52,848 nucleotides of DNA from CAYQJV01 sp964417925 (GTDB taxonomy: Bacteria > Hydrothermota > Tepidihabitantia > B3-TA06 > CAYQJV01): NCBI GenBank assembly GCA_964417925.1, contig CAYQJV010000007.1, positions 1 through 52,848 of the forward strand. Reading direction: 5' to 3'. Positions 41,554-49,256 of the stretch are shown one piece after another. A program made the translations under genes and the position numbers. Each line of letters begins with the position of its first letter. Position 1 is the first letter of the stretch. Below the pieces are notes generated by a model, which saw nothing but the letters and a program-made list of their open reading frames with translations, was not told where the DNA came from and did not search any database.

Positions 41554-41775
41554 ATGCCGTGGTATGAGTATGAATGTAAGAGGTGTGGAAAAAGGTTTGA
41601 GGTTCAGGCTTCTGTAAAGGAGAAAAGTCGGTTGAAACCTTCGTGTCCTGGGTGTGGAAGTAGGGATGTTAAACAGGTATTTTCTGTGATGATGGTATCT
41701 GTAAAGTGGGAAGGAGGTGGTGAAAATTCTGGAAGTAACAAATCTCAGGGGGGATGTCCAACATGTGGGGTATAG
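41554..41775 (+). CDS. FmdB-family zinc ribbon protein
   Basis: 73 residues. The FmdB signature 'MPWYEYECKRCGKRFEVQ' with C-x2-C, then 'KPSCPGCGSRDVKQVFS' with a second C-x2-C, forms one zinc ribbon; a Gly/Ser/Lys tail ends with a third C-x2-C (CPTCGV). The family is a putative regulatory zinc ribbon, often next to Fe-S or formate/hydrogen genes. A strong Shine-Dalgarno sequence sets the start. It overlaps the next small gene by 22 nt. Confidence 0.88.
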   Translation: MPWYEYECKRCGKRFEVQASVKEKSRLKPSCPGCGSRDVKQVFSVMMVSVKWEGGGENSGSNKSQGGCPTCGV

Positions 41776-41972
41776 GGAATAATAGAGGAAGAGGTAGAGG
41801 TTTTGGTAGAGGACAGGGGCCTGGTGGAAGAGGGCGTGGAAGAGGTATGGGTAGAGGGCCAGGAGGTTTTTGTGTATGCCCAGCATGTGGTGAAAAGGTA
41901 GTTAAAACACCTGGTGTACCTTGTTCTACCCTTGTGTGTCCAAAATGTGGGACAAGAATGGTTAGAGAATAG
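41754..41972 (+). CDS. Gly/Arg-rich zinc-ribbon protein
   Basis: 72 residues: an N-terminal RG/GRG-repeat stretch (about 8-36) and a C-terminal double C-x2-C ribbon ('FCVCPACGEKVVKTPGVPCSTLVCPKCGTRM'; split here as two knuckles). Small proteins of this plan are commonly found beside MinD-like ferredoxin ATPases in anaerobes. ATG 41763 is an alternative start with better distance to the GGGGGG run. The stop is directly followed by the ATG of the first MinD-type gene. Function unknown; metal or nucleic-acid binding is plausible. Confidence 0.72.
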   Translation: MSNMWGIGNNRGRGRGFGRGQGPGGRGRGRGMGRGPGGFCVCPACGEKVVKTPGVPCSTLVCPKCGTRMVRE

Positions 41973-42827
41973 ATGAAGATAGCTGTTGCAAGCGGAAAAG
42001 GAGGAACGGGCAAGACAACGGTTGCAGTTAACCTTTTCTGTATAATTGAAGGAGCATCTATTGCAGATTGTGATGTTGAAGAGCCTAACGCTTCTCTTTT
42101 TTTAAAACCAGAAATAATTAAAAAAGAGGATTTTGGAATATCTGTTCCTCTGATTGATAGGGATTTATGTGACTACTGCAGATTGTGTGCAGAGAAGTGT
42201 AGGTACAATGCTATTGCAGTTCTTCCTCAAAATATACTTGTTTTTGAGCAGTTGTGTCATGGATGTGGTTTATGCAGTTATGTATGTCCTAAAAAGGCGA
42301 TAAAAGAGAAAAAAAGAGTTTCAGGTGTTATTGAATATGGAAGGATTGGTGAAAGAAGCTACATAGGAGGGATTTTACACATAAAGGAAGCCATGCCCAC
42401 TCCGCTTATAAGAGAAATAAAGAAAAAACTAAATAATAGTAGTCTATGGATAATTGATTCTCCTCCAGGAATATCCTGTCCTGTGATGGAGGCGGTTAAA
42501 GATACTGATTATGTGGTTATAGTAACTGAGCCCACTCCTTTTGGATTAGAGGATCTTAAAATTGCAGTGGAGACCTTTACAAAGATGGGGTTGAATTTTG
42601 GTGTTATTGTTAACAAATATGAAGATAGATGGGAACCACTTTTTTCATTTTTGGAAAAAAATGATATTTCTGTAATAGGTAAAATACCTTTTGATAGAGA
42701 GATAGCAAGACTGTATGCTGAAGGTAAAATAATCGTGGAGGAGAAAAAATCTTTAAGGAAAGAATTTGAAGAAATAAAGGAAAGAATACTAAATGAAGCC
42801 AAAGGAAATAGTAATAATAAGTGGTAA
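41973..42827 (+). CDS. MinD/ParA-type ATPase with inserted 2x[4Fe-4S] ferredoxin domain, copy 1
   Basis: 284 residues. Deviant Walker A at the N-terminus (SGKGGTGKTT), inserted bacterial ferredoxin domain at about 60-110 with two C-x2-C-x2-C-x3-C clusters (CDYCRLCAEKC and CHGCGLCSYVC), then switch motifs 'WIIDSPPGISCPVMEA' and 'VTEPTPFGLEDL'. These P-loop NTPases (COG1149) resemble Mrp/NBP35 and probably handle Fe-S clusters or electrons; the precise role is not established. The first 35 nt of its paralog overlap its end. Confidence 0.88.
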   Translation: MKIAVASGKGGTGKTTVAVNLFCIIEGASIADCDVEEPNASLFLKPEIIKKEDFGISVPLIDRDLCDYCRLCAEKCRYNAIAVLPQNILVFEQLCHGCGLCSYVCPKKAIKEKKRVSGVIEYGRIGERSYIGGILHIKEAMPTPLIREIKKKLNNSSLWIIDSPPGISCPVMEAVKDTDYVVIVTEPTPFGLEDLKIAVETFTKMGLNFGVIVNKYEDRWEPLFSFLEKNDISVIGKIPFDREIARLYAEGKIIVEEKKSLRKEFEEIKERILNEAKGNSNNKW

Positions 42828-43905
42828 AGGAGGAACTGGTAAGACTACCATTACAGGGGCATTTGCATCACTTTTTAGGAATAAGGTGATTGCAGACTGT
42901 GATGTAGATGCTCCTGATCTTTGGATACTTTTATCTCCATCGGTTTTGGAAAAGAGAGTGTTTAAAGGGCAAAATAAGTTTAAGATTCTGCAGGATAGAT
43001 GTATTTTATGTGGTGAATGCAAAGAGGTATGTCGGTTTAATGCAGTTAAAATTGCAGATGGAGTTTATTCAATATACGAACATAACTGTGATGGGTGTGG
43101 TTTTTGTTATGAAGTTTGTCCTGCAGATGCTGTTAAAGAGGTGGAGAGTGTTGCAGGAGAGTATTACATTTCAACAACAGAGAAGGGATATTTTGTGCAT
43201 GCAAAGCTCTTTGCGGCAGAGGAAAACACAGGGAAACTTGTGATGTTTGTGAGAAATGAAGCTAAAGGTATAGCGCACAGGTATAACATTCCTCTTGTGT
43301 TGATAGATGGACCACCTGGTACTGGATGCCCTGTAATATCTTCTATTACAGGGACTGATGCTGTTGTGGTGGTGACAGAGCCAACTGTTTCTGGTTTACA
43401 TGACTTAAAAAGGATTATTGAACTTACAGTGCATTTTAATATAAAGCCTTATGTAGTTGTTAATAAATACAATCTTTCAATTACAAAAACAGAAGAGATA
43501 GAGGAGTATTTAAAAAATAATAAAATAACATACCTTGGGAGAATAGAGTTTGATGATGAATTTACAAAGGCTTTAAGGCATAATAAAGATATTGTAACCT
43601 GGGGTAAGGGAAAGGGATTATTGGATTTGATAAATGTGTGGCAGAGGTTATGTCTTTATGAAATTGTACTTAGCGAAGTTGTGGAAAAAAAGGAGGGAAA
43701 AGGTGCAGATGTGGTTTTTGCAGAAAGTTTTGACACGGAGGAAGTCCTTAATCTACTTTTGGATGGGAAAATTCCTGTAAGGATAAAAGAAAAAAATAAT
43801 GTGGAGAAATTCATGGATAAAGATTTTGAGTGTTTTGATTTTTTTGATATAAAAGAGAAAAAATGGAAAGATGGAACAGAATTTTTAAATCCTTTCTCCA
43901 CTTGA
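42793..43905 (+). CDS. MinD/ParA-type ATPase with inserted 2x[4Fe-4S] ferredoxin domain, copy 2
   Basis: 370 residues, same design as the preceding gene: SGKGGTGKTT, ferredoxin insert with CILCGECKEVC and CDGCGFCYEVC, 'LIDGPPGTGCPVISS' and 'VTEPTVSGLHDL'. It has an extra C-terminal region of about 90 residues (about 280-370, 'DVVFAESFDTEEVLNLLLDG...') absent from copy 1, which could be a partner-binding domain. The 35 nt overlap implies coupled translation and a likely heterodimer of the two ATPases. Confidence 0.88.
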   Translation: MKPKEIVIISGKGGTGKTTITGAFASLFRNKVIADCDVDAPDLWILLSPSVLEKRVFKGQNKFKILQDRCILCGECKEVCRFNAVKIADGVYSIYEHNCDGCGFCYEVCPADAVKEVESVAGEYYISTTEKGYFVHAKLFAAEENTGKLVMFVRNEAKGIAHRYNIPLVLIDGPPGTGCPVISSITGTDAVVVVTEPTVSGLHDLKRIIELTVHFNIKPYVVVNKYNLSITKTEEIEEYLKNNKITYLGRIEFDDEFTKALRHNKDIVTWGKGKGLLDLINVWQRLCLYEIVLSEVVEKKEGKGADVVFAESFDTEEVLNLLLDGKIPVRIKEKNNVEKFMDKDFECFDFFDIKEKKWKDGTEFLNPFST

Positions 43906-43929
43906 CTTTTTTGATTTAGTGGATAGTAT
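43902..43929 (+). promoter_or_regulatory. promoter of the PAP2/Cys-Ala-tail operon, leaderless
   Basis: TTGACT (43902-43907, overlapping the previous stop), 16 bp, TAGTAT (43924-43929). Predicted +1 is 43936, within one base of the ATG at 43935. Confidence 0.65.
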
Positions 43930-43934
43930 TTTTT

Positions 43935-44456
43935 ATGGTTTGTCTTGTTTTTCTATGTTCTCTGGATTATAAAATATACAATTGGTTTAGTGATAACTTA
44001 ACCCACAAATGCTGGGATTATGTGTTTAAAGGATTTTCAAGAAGTTGTGATGGAGATGTTCTTTTTACAGGGCTCCTTTTGTACAACCTTACAGGAGAGG
44101 AGGCGGAGAAGGATGTGAAGAGAATTACAATAGGAATGGTATTCACTGCAGGTGAAGTTGTTTTTTTAAAAACCATAACATGCAGGAAAAGACCTGATGG
44201 AAGCTGTTTCAGATTCAATTCTTCTTTTCCATCAGGGCATGTTGCTTTTGCCTCTCTTCTTACCACTTATTTCTTTTTGAAGAATAAGAAAACTGTTTTT
44301 TTCCTTTTTCCATGGTCAGTTGGAGTAGGGTTGTCCAGAATATACTTAAAAAAGCATTGGTTTTCAGATGTTATTGCAGGATTCGTTATAGGTTGTGTTG
44401 GAGGCTATTTTACTTATAAATATGGAGATCTTATTTTCAGAAAGGAGGAGAGGTGA
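43935..44456 (+). CDS. PAP2-family membrane phosphatase
   Basis: 173 residues with several membrane helices. The three-part acid phosphatase site is present: K-x6-RP in 'KTITCRKRPDG' (near residue 77), PSGH in 'FPSGHVAFA' (near 95), and SR-x5-H-x3-D in 'SRIYLKKHWFSD' (near 136). The family removes phosphate from lipid phosphates such as undecaprenyl diphosphate or phosphatidic acid. It is first in the operon, with a predicted leaderless start, and overlaps the next gene by 4 nt. Substrate unknown. Confidence 0.88.
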   Translation: MVCLVFLCSLDYKIYNWFSDNLTHKCWDYVFKGFSRSCDGDVLFTGLLLYNLTGEEAEKDVKRITIGMVFTAGEVVFLKTITCRKRPDGSCFRFNSSFPSGHVAFASLLTTYFFLKNKKTVFFLFPWSVGVGLSRIYLKKHWFSDVIAGFVIGCVGGYFTYKYGDLIFRKEER

Positions 44457-46003
44457 TACTTTTTTTATTTCTTGATTATTATTTTTCAGTACCACAAAAT
44501 GTATCTCATGTTTATATTTTAAAAAATGGAGGGGCTGTTATTACTTATAAAATTACTTTTGAGAATTCCTTGATAGGTGATCCAATAGATGTTATAGATA
44601 TAGGTACTCCGAACGAAACATATGTGCTTAAATCTGCAAAAGCATGGATAGATGGAATTGAACTTAAAGATATAAGAAAATCAACCTATGTTAAACCAGG
44701 AATAGAGGTACATTTGGGGGAACATGAGATAAAACCAGGGGAAAGGGGTGTTTTTGAATTCGCAGTTGGGATTAAAAAAATGGTATATCAAGGGAAGAGG
44801 AAGAACTTTGCAAGTCTTCAATTCACTCCTACATGGTTTGGAGAAGGTTTCACAAAAGGAAGTACTGATCTTCATATATTCATTCATTTTCCAGAGGGAG
44901 TTAAAAAAGATGAAATGATATGGTATGATTTGGGAGAGGAGTACAATAGGCCTACTGAGGTCCTTTTTAAGGAGAATAGAGTTGTGTATCACTGGCATAT
45001 TCCAAACGCTTCTCCTTCATCTCCTTATATCGTTGGAGTTGGGTTTCCGAGAAGATATATGAGAAAGGTATATTCACCTCCAGGTTCCACAGTTTTTGGG
45101 AAGATAGGAGGATTCTTAGGAGGTTTGAGAGAAATTATACTGGGAATATTTCTTTCACTTCTTCCTTTCTTGATTATAGGTGGTATCATAGGTTTTGCAA
45201 TATGGGGAGCAATTGAGGATAGAAGGAGGAGACTTGAGTATCTTCCGCCAAGAATAGGTATAGAAGGAGCAGGACCAAGAACCGACCTTTTACCTGCAGA
45301 GGTTGCCTGTCTTTTTGAAAGACCTCTTAATGAGGTTATTAATGTAGTAATTGTTGAACTTGCAAGAAAGGGAAAGATAAGGATAAAAAACCCATCACCA
45401 TTAAAGATAGAAATCCTTGACAGAACAGGATTGAACTATTACGAGGATGATTTCATAAAAGCCGTTAAAAAGGATGGAAGGCTTTCTGAAAGAAGATTAA
45501 GAGATATGGTTGTGAGAATTGTAAGGGCTTTGAATTCAAAGATGAGGGGGTATTCAAGAAGGGAAACAATTGACTACTATAGAGAAAGGGTTGATGAGAA
45601 GTGGAGAGAACTGAAAGAGACTCAGGATCCTGAAAGAACAAGAGAAATTCTTGAGCAGGAACCCGAATGGCTTTTTCTGGAGGAAGAATACTACCATAAT
45701 TTTAACACCTGGACTCCAGTAATTCACCATGTTTATACACCCTCTTGGTTTTCAAATTATTCTCCACAGGTTTCAGAATCTCCAAGAGACAGTAGTGCTA
45801 TGGGAAGAAGACTTGCGTCCACATCAAGGGTTATTTCAGGAAATGTTGTAAGGAACGTGAACTCCTTTACCATGGCAGTAACAAATATAACAAATCCTCC
45901 TCCCAGGGCGTCATCAAGCAGTGGCTGGAGTTCATCTTCCTCTTGTGCTTGTGCATGTGCATGCGCAGGATGTGCATGTGCCTGTGCAGGAGGTGGAAGA
46001 TGA
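44453..46003 (+). CDS. DUF2207-like membrane protein with C-terminal Cys-Ala repeat tail
   Basis: 516 residues, GTG start (GTGA overlap, AAAGGAGG upstream). Short hydrophobic N-terminus; extracytoplasmic beta-rich domain (about 15-215) of the DUF2207 type; one or two membrane helices (about 220-250) followed by the basic stop EDRRRR, placing the rest in the cytoplasm; then the DUF2207-style 'YLPPR' and 'LLPAEVACLFERPLNEV' helical domain; a Pro/Ser linker (PPP, SSSSGWSSSSS); and the tail (CA)4-G-(CA)3-GGGR. Seven of eight cysteines are at 498, 500, 502, 504, 507, 509 and 511. Ala and Cys codons vary (gct/gca/gcc, tgt/tgc). It overlaps by 4 nt a PqqD-radical SAM enzyme likely to modify the tail. 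Confidence 0.82.
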   Translation: MILFLFLDYYFSVPQNVSHVYILKNGGAVITYKITFENSLIGDPIDVIDIGTPNETYVLKSAKAWIDGIELKDIRKSTYVKPGIEVHLGEHEIKPGERGVFEFAVGIKKMVYQGKRKNFASLQFTPTWFGEGFTKGSTDLHIFIHFPEGVKKDEMIWYDLGEEYNRPTEVLFKENRVVYHWHIPNASPSSPYIVGVGFPRRYMRKVYSPPGSTVFGKIGGFLGGLREIILGIFLSLLPFLIIGGIIGFAIWGAIEDRRRRLEYLPPRIGIEGAGPRTDLLPAEVACLFERPLNEVINVVIVELARKGKIRIKNPSPLKIEILDRTGLNYYEDDFIKAVKKDGRLSERRLRDMVVRIVRALNSKMRGYSRRETIDYYRERVDEKWRELKETQDPERTREILEQEPEWLFLEEEYYHNFNTWTPVIHHVYTPSWFSNYSPQVSESPRDSSAMGRRLASTSRVISGNVVRNVNSFTMAVTNITNPPPRASSSSGWSSSSSCACACACAGCACACAGGGR

Positions 46004-47355
46004 AGAACTTTTTTAAAAACTTTTTAAAAAGAAGAACACCCATCACCAGTGGTTTTATTGCTTACAGAAGCCCTGATCCTCTAAATCCTTACAGGATGCA
46101 TCTGAGGGTAGAACCTGATGGAACTGGTATTCTTGTAATAAATGCATCAAAGATTTTACACCTCAATCAAACTGCAACAGAGATTGTTAAATACATGCTT
46201 GAAGGGAAAGATGAAACGGAGACCGCAAAGATAATGAAGTCAAGGTACAGAGGAGTTTCAAAGAAAAGGATAGTGGAGGACTATCTTTCAATAAAGGATA
46301 AAATATTTACTCTTGCAGAAACCGATGAGATATGTCCCATTACATATCTTGGGTTTGAAAGAATTGAGCCATTTTCAACCCCAGTAACTGCTCCTTACAG
46401 GATGGACCTTGCCTTAACATACAGGTGTAATGTAAACTGTACTCATTGCTATGTTATTAGGGACAAAAATTACCCAGAGCTTTCAACAGAAGAGTGGAAA
46501 AAAATAATTAAAAGACTTTATGAAATAGGTATTCCCCATGTTGTGTTCACAGGAGGGGAGCCGACCTTGAGAGACGATTTGGTTGAACTTGTTGAATATG
46601 CAGAAGAAACAGGTCTTGTGACAGGTCTTTTAACCAACGGTGTGATGCTTTGTGATAAAAAATTTGTAAAAAAACTTGAATCAGCAGGGCTTGACCATGT
46701 TCAGATTACCATAGAGTCTCACATCCCCGAAGTTCACAACAAAATGGTAAGGGCAGAGAGTTTTGAAAAAACACTGCAGGGTATAAAGAACGCTTTAAAA
46801 ACAACTATTTACACAATTACGAACACAACGCTTACCAAATTAAATGCTCCCTATATTGAAGATACAATAGAGTTTTTACATACTCTGGGAGTGCGGGTCT
46901 TTGCATGTAATGGTTTAATATATACAGCTCCCAAAAGGCAACGATTTGGTTTTAAAGAAACTGAGTTAAAGCCAATTCTTGAGAAAATAAGAAACAAGGC
47001 TGCTGAATTGAACATGAGGTTTATATGGTATACACCCACCCAGTATTGCAATCTAAATCCAGTTGAGCTTGAACTGGGTCCAAAGACATGCACTGCAGCA
47101 AAATACAACATGTGCATTGAGCCAAACGGAGATGTTATTCCTTGTCAGGGTTATTATGAAACGATGGGTAATATTTTAAAGGATCCATGGGAGAATATAT
47201 GGAACTCAAAGGTAGCGGTTTCTTTAAGAAATAGAGAATGGATTGAGGAAAAATGTAGAGAATGTACATTACTTCCCCTTTGTGGTGGAGGATGTCCTCT
47301 TTATGCAAAGGTACATGGTTTTGTATGCCCTGACAGTAAGTCAAATCCAGTGTGA
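46000..47355 (+). CDS. PqqD-fused radical SAM/SPASM peptide maturase
   Basis: 451 residues from the ATG at 46000 (AGGAGGTGG upstream; ATGA overlap with the tail gene). An N-terminal PqqD-like domain, i.e. a RiPP recognition element (about 28-105: 'GILVINASKILHLNQTATEIVKYML'), is followed by a radical SAM core with C143-x3-C147-x2-C150 (RCNVNCTHCY) and 'FTGGEPTLRDD', and a SPASM domain with auxiliary-cluster cysteines ('CTAAKYNMCIEPNGDVIPC', 'CRECTLLPLCGGGC', final C). Such enzymes install thioether or other crosslinks on peptides bound by the recognition domain. The obvious substrate is the Cys-Ala tail of the preceding protein. A longer in-frame start at 45943 reads through the tail region in another frame and is unlikely. 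Confidence 0.88.
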   Translation: MKNFFKNFLKRRTPITSGFIAYRSPDPLNPYRMHLRVEPDGTGILVINASKILHLNQTATEIVKYMLEGKDETETAKIMKSRYRGVSKKRIVEDYLSIKDKIFTLAETDEICPITYLGFERIEPFSTPVTAPYRMDLALTYRCNVNCTHCYVIRDKNYPELSTEEWKKIIKRLYEIGIPHVVFTGGEPTLRDDLVELVEYAEETGLVTGLLTNGVMLCDKKFVKKLESAGLDHVQITIESHIPEVHNKMVRAESFEKTLQGIKNALKTTIYTITNTTLTKLNAPYIEDTIEFLHTLGVRVFACNGLIYTAPKRQRFGFKETELKPILEKIRNKAAELNMRFIWYTPTQYCNLNPVELELGPKTCTAAKYNMCIEPNGDVIPCQGYYETMGNILKDPWENIWNSKVAVSLRNREWIEEKCRECTLLPLCGGGCPLYAKVHGFVCPDSKSNPV

Positions 47356-47987
47356 AGAAGTATTTAAAAAAACAGTTTGAAAAAACAGAAGGGTTTAGAA
47401 GGTTCATATACAGAAGAATAAATATTGTAAGATACGAAAAAATACTTGAAATAGGATGTGGTGATGGAGCGTTGATGGATGAAATTGAGAAAAAAACAGG
47501 TATAAGGCCTTTTGGAATAGATGTTTCTCCAGGCAAACAGAAAAATATGATAAAGGCAAGGGTAGAGGAACTTCCATTTAGAGATAGAAGTTTTTCTCTT
47601 GTTCTTTTGCACTTCGTATTTATGTGGATAAAAAACAGAGAAAAAGCATTGAAGGAGATAAGAAGGGTGCTTGAAAAAAATGGGGTGGTGGTTTTTCTTG
47701 CTGAGCCTGATTATGGGGGAAGGATAGAGTATCCTGATACAGGTACAACCAATCTCTGGATAGAAGCTTTAAAAATGAAAAATGCAGACCCCTTTACAGG
47801 AAGGAAGATAAAATATTACCTTGAAAAATATGGGTTTAAGGCAGAGGTAGGTGTTTTCCCGTTGCTTGAAATTGAAGATGAGGAGGATATGGATTTTCCA
47901 GCAGAGGTTTTGGGTAAAAAGTTTAAAAAAAACAGAAAGCTTGTTTATCTACCGTTGTTCTATGGAATAGGAGTTAAAAATGGATGA
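47352..47987 (+). CDS. class I SAM-dependent methyltransferase
   Basis: 211 residues, GTG start in a 4 nt overlap with the radical SAM gene. The Rossmann SAM-binding motifs are present: motif I 'ILEIGCGDGALMDEI' (near 31), acidic end of strand 2 'FGIDVSPG', and 'ARVEELPFRDRSFSLVLLHFVFMWIKNREKALKEIRRVL' type methyltransferase-11 spacing (given here as landmarks). The substrate is unknown. Tight coupling to the maturase suggests it may act on the same peptide tail or a related lipid. It overlaps the next gene by 8 nt. Confidence 0.85.
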   Translation: MKKYLKKQFEKTEGFRRFIYRRINIVRYEKILEIGCGDGALMDEIEKKTGIRPFGIDVSPGKQKNMIKARVEELPFRDRSFSLVLLHFVFMWIKNREKALKEIRRVLEKNGVVVFLAEPDYGGRIEYPDTGTTNLWIEALKMKNADPFTGRKIKYYLEKYGFKAEVGVFPLLEIEDEEDMDFPAEVLGKKFKKNRKLVYLPLFYGIGVKNG

Positions 47988-48468
47988 ATATAGATACTGT
48001 CCGTTATGCAGTAAGAAACTGATTTTAAAAGTTGTAGAGGGAAGAAAAAGGAAGGTGTGTTCTTCTTGTGGTTGGGTATGGTATAACAATCCCCTCCCAA
48101 GTGTTGTATGTTTTTTAAAAAAAGGTAATAAGGTACTTCTTATAAAGAGAGGGGTTGAGCCAGGAAAAGGTAAATGGGCTCTTCCATCAGGATTCATGGA
48201 GCAGGAGGAGACCCCTGAACAGGCATGTTTGAGAGAACTTGAAGAGGAGACAGGGATAAAGGGAAAAATCAAAAAATTGATTGCTGTGTATACAGAGTTT
48301 ACAACTATATATGGGAATGTTTTGCTTATTGTTTATGAAGTTGAATATGTGAAAGGGGAGTTAAAACCAGGAGAGGATGCACAAGAAGCAAAATTCTTTG
48401 ATTTGAGGGCTCTTCCAGAGATAGCCTTTAAGTCCCATGAAAAAATAATTCGTGAGGCTTTTAGATAA
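47980..48468 (+). CDS. Nudix hydrolase with N-terminal zinc ribbon
   Basis: 162 residues. A zinc ribbon (CPLC...CSSCG, about 7-27), as in NudC-type pyrophosphatases, precedes a Nudix domain with the box GFMEQEETPEQACLREL-EEETGI (G-x5-E-x7-RE-x2-EE-x-G; one hyphen added). It hydrolyses nucleoside diphosphate-linked compounds; NADH/NAD or an ADP-sugar is possible. At 162 residues it lacks the long N-terminal domain of NudC. It lies within the coupled operon (8 nt and 17 nt overlaps). Confidence 0.88.
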   Translation: MDEYRYCPLCSKKLILKVVEGRKRKVCSSCGWVWYNNPLPSVVCFLKKGNKVLLIKRGVEPGKGKWALPSGFMEQEETPEQACLRELEEETGIKGKIKKLIAVYTEFTTIYGNVLLIVYEVEYVKGELKPGEDAQEAKFFDLRALPEIAFKSHEKIIREAFR

Positions 48469-49174
48469 AGATATAAAACTTATAAAAGTTGTAAGGAAAT
48501 ATATGGATAAAGTTCCCGAAGTGAAAAGCTATTGCAAAAGATGCCTTGAAGGAAAGAGATGGGAAGGGAATGTTATATTGATGGTGGTTGATGCAGGTTT
48601 TACATCAATTGGGCTTAACTACTTTACAGCAGTTGTTCCAAAAGTTTTTAAATTCAAAGAGAAATTTATTGACAAAGGTAAAATAAGAAATTTTGAGGAT
48701 TTTTTGAAAATGGATGTAGAGGAGTTAAGAAGAATATGGAAAAACAGAAGGTCTTGGGAGATGATAAAAGAGATCATTGGTTATTTTTTGTTTTTAAAAA
48801 ATAAAGAAGGGATAGAAGAAAGAGAAACTATAAGACTATGGGCAAAGAATGCATCACTTGAAAACTGGAGAAAGGATCCTGTGGGAAGGATAAAAGGAGT
48901 AGGAATAAACAGTTTTCAATATTTAAGAATGATGGGGGGAGTGGATACTGTTATGCCTGATAAGATTGTAAAAAGGGTAATCCATGGAATGCTTAAAGAG
49001 GCTGGAATAAGTATTGAAAGAATCAACGATATTGAATTTATAAAACTTGTGCATGAAATGGGAAGGATAACAGGATACAGGCCAATAGAACTCTGTTGGA
49101 TGACATGGCTTGTTCAGGAAGAAGGGGAAAGGATAAGAATAGATAAGTATAAGGATGTGTTACCTTTGATATAA
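48452..49174 (+). CDS. HhH-GPD-like protein (tentative)
   Basis: 240 residues, all-helical by composition, with a helix-hairpin-helix-like turn 'GRIKGVGINSFQYLRMMGG' followed by 'VDTVMPDKIVKRVI' (near 150-175), which resembles the DNA glycosylase/endonuclease III fold's 'L-P-G-V-G-x-x-T-A' and 'P-V-D-T-H-V'. The catalytic Lys of bifunctional glycosylases is not obvious and no Fe-S cysteines are present. The GTG start overlaps the Nudix gene by 17 nt. It is the last gene of the operon. It could be unrelated in function to the maturase; assignment is fold-level only. Confidence 0.6.
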   Translation: MRLLDKDIKLIKVVRKYMDKVPEVKSYCKRCLEGKRWEGNVILMVVDAGFTSIGLNYFTAVVPKVFKFKEKFIDKGKIRNFEDFLKMDVEELRRIWKNRRSWEMIKEIIGYFLFLKNKEGIEERETIRLWAKNASLENWRKDPVGRIKGVGINSFQYLRMMGGVDTVMPDKIVKRVIHGMLKEAGISIERINDIEFIKLVHEMGRITGYRPIELCWMTWLVQEEGERIRIDKYKDVLPLI

Positions 49175-49221
49175 GTGGCATTTACCTGTATTTTGTAAAC
49201 ATTGTTTTTTGATACAGAAAC

Positions 49222-49249
49222 TTGACTTTTATGGAATTCAAGATAAAAT
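49222..49249 (+). promoter_or_regulatory. promoter of the B12 riboswitch operon
   Basis: TTGACT (49222-49227), 16 bp, TAAAAT (49244-49249). Predicted +1 is 49256, directly before the riboswitch fold. Between the preceding gene and this promoter only a weak TTTAC/GTAAA hairpin with a T-run (49184-49211) is seen. Confidence 0.75.
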
Positions 49250-49256
49250 TTAAATG

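Noticed and set aside
41775..41870. Gly/Arg-coding repeat as a DNA repeat or CRISPR-like array
   Set aside because: Irregular units inside a coding gene, with no spacers or constant repeat.
41669..42013. Pro/His-rich reverse-strand frame
   Set aside because: It is the antisense of the Gly/Arg-rich zinc-ribbon gene; low-complexity artefact.
45943..46000. In-frame upstream start giving a Cys/Met-rich extension (MCLCMCMRR) to the maturase
   Set aside because: It is the shifted reading of the Cys-Ala repeat DNA; the ATG at 46000 has a strong Shine-Dalgarno sequence and a 4 nt overlap.
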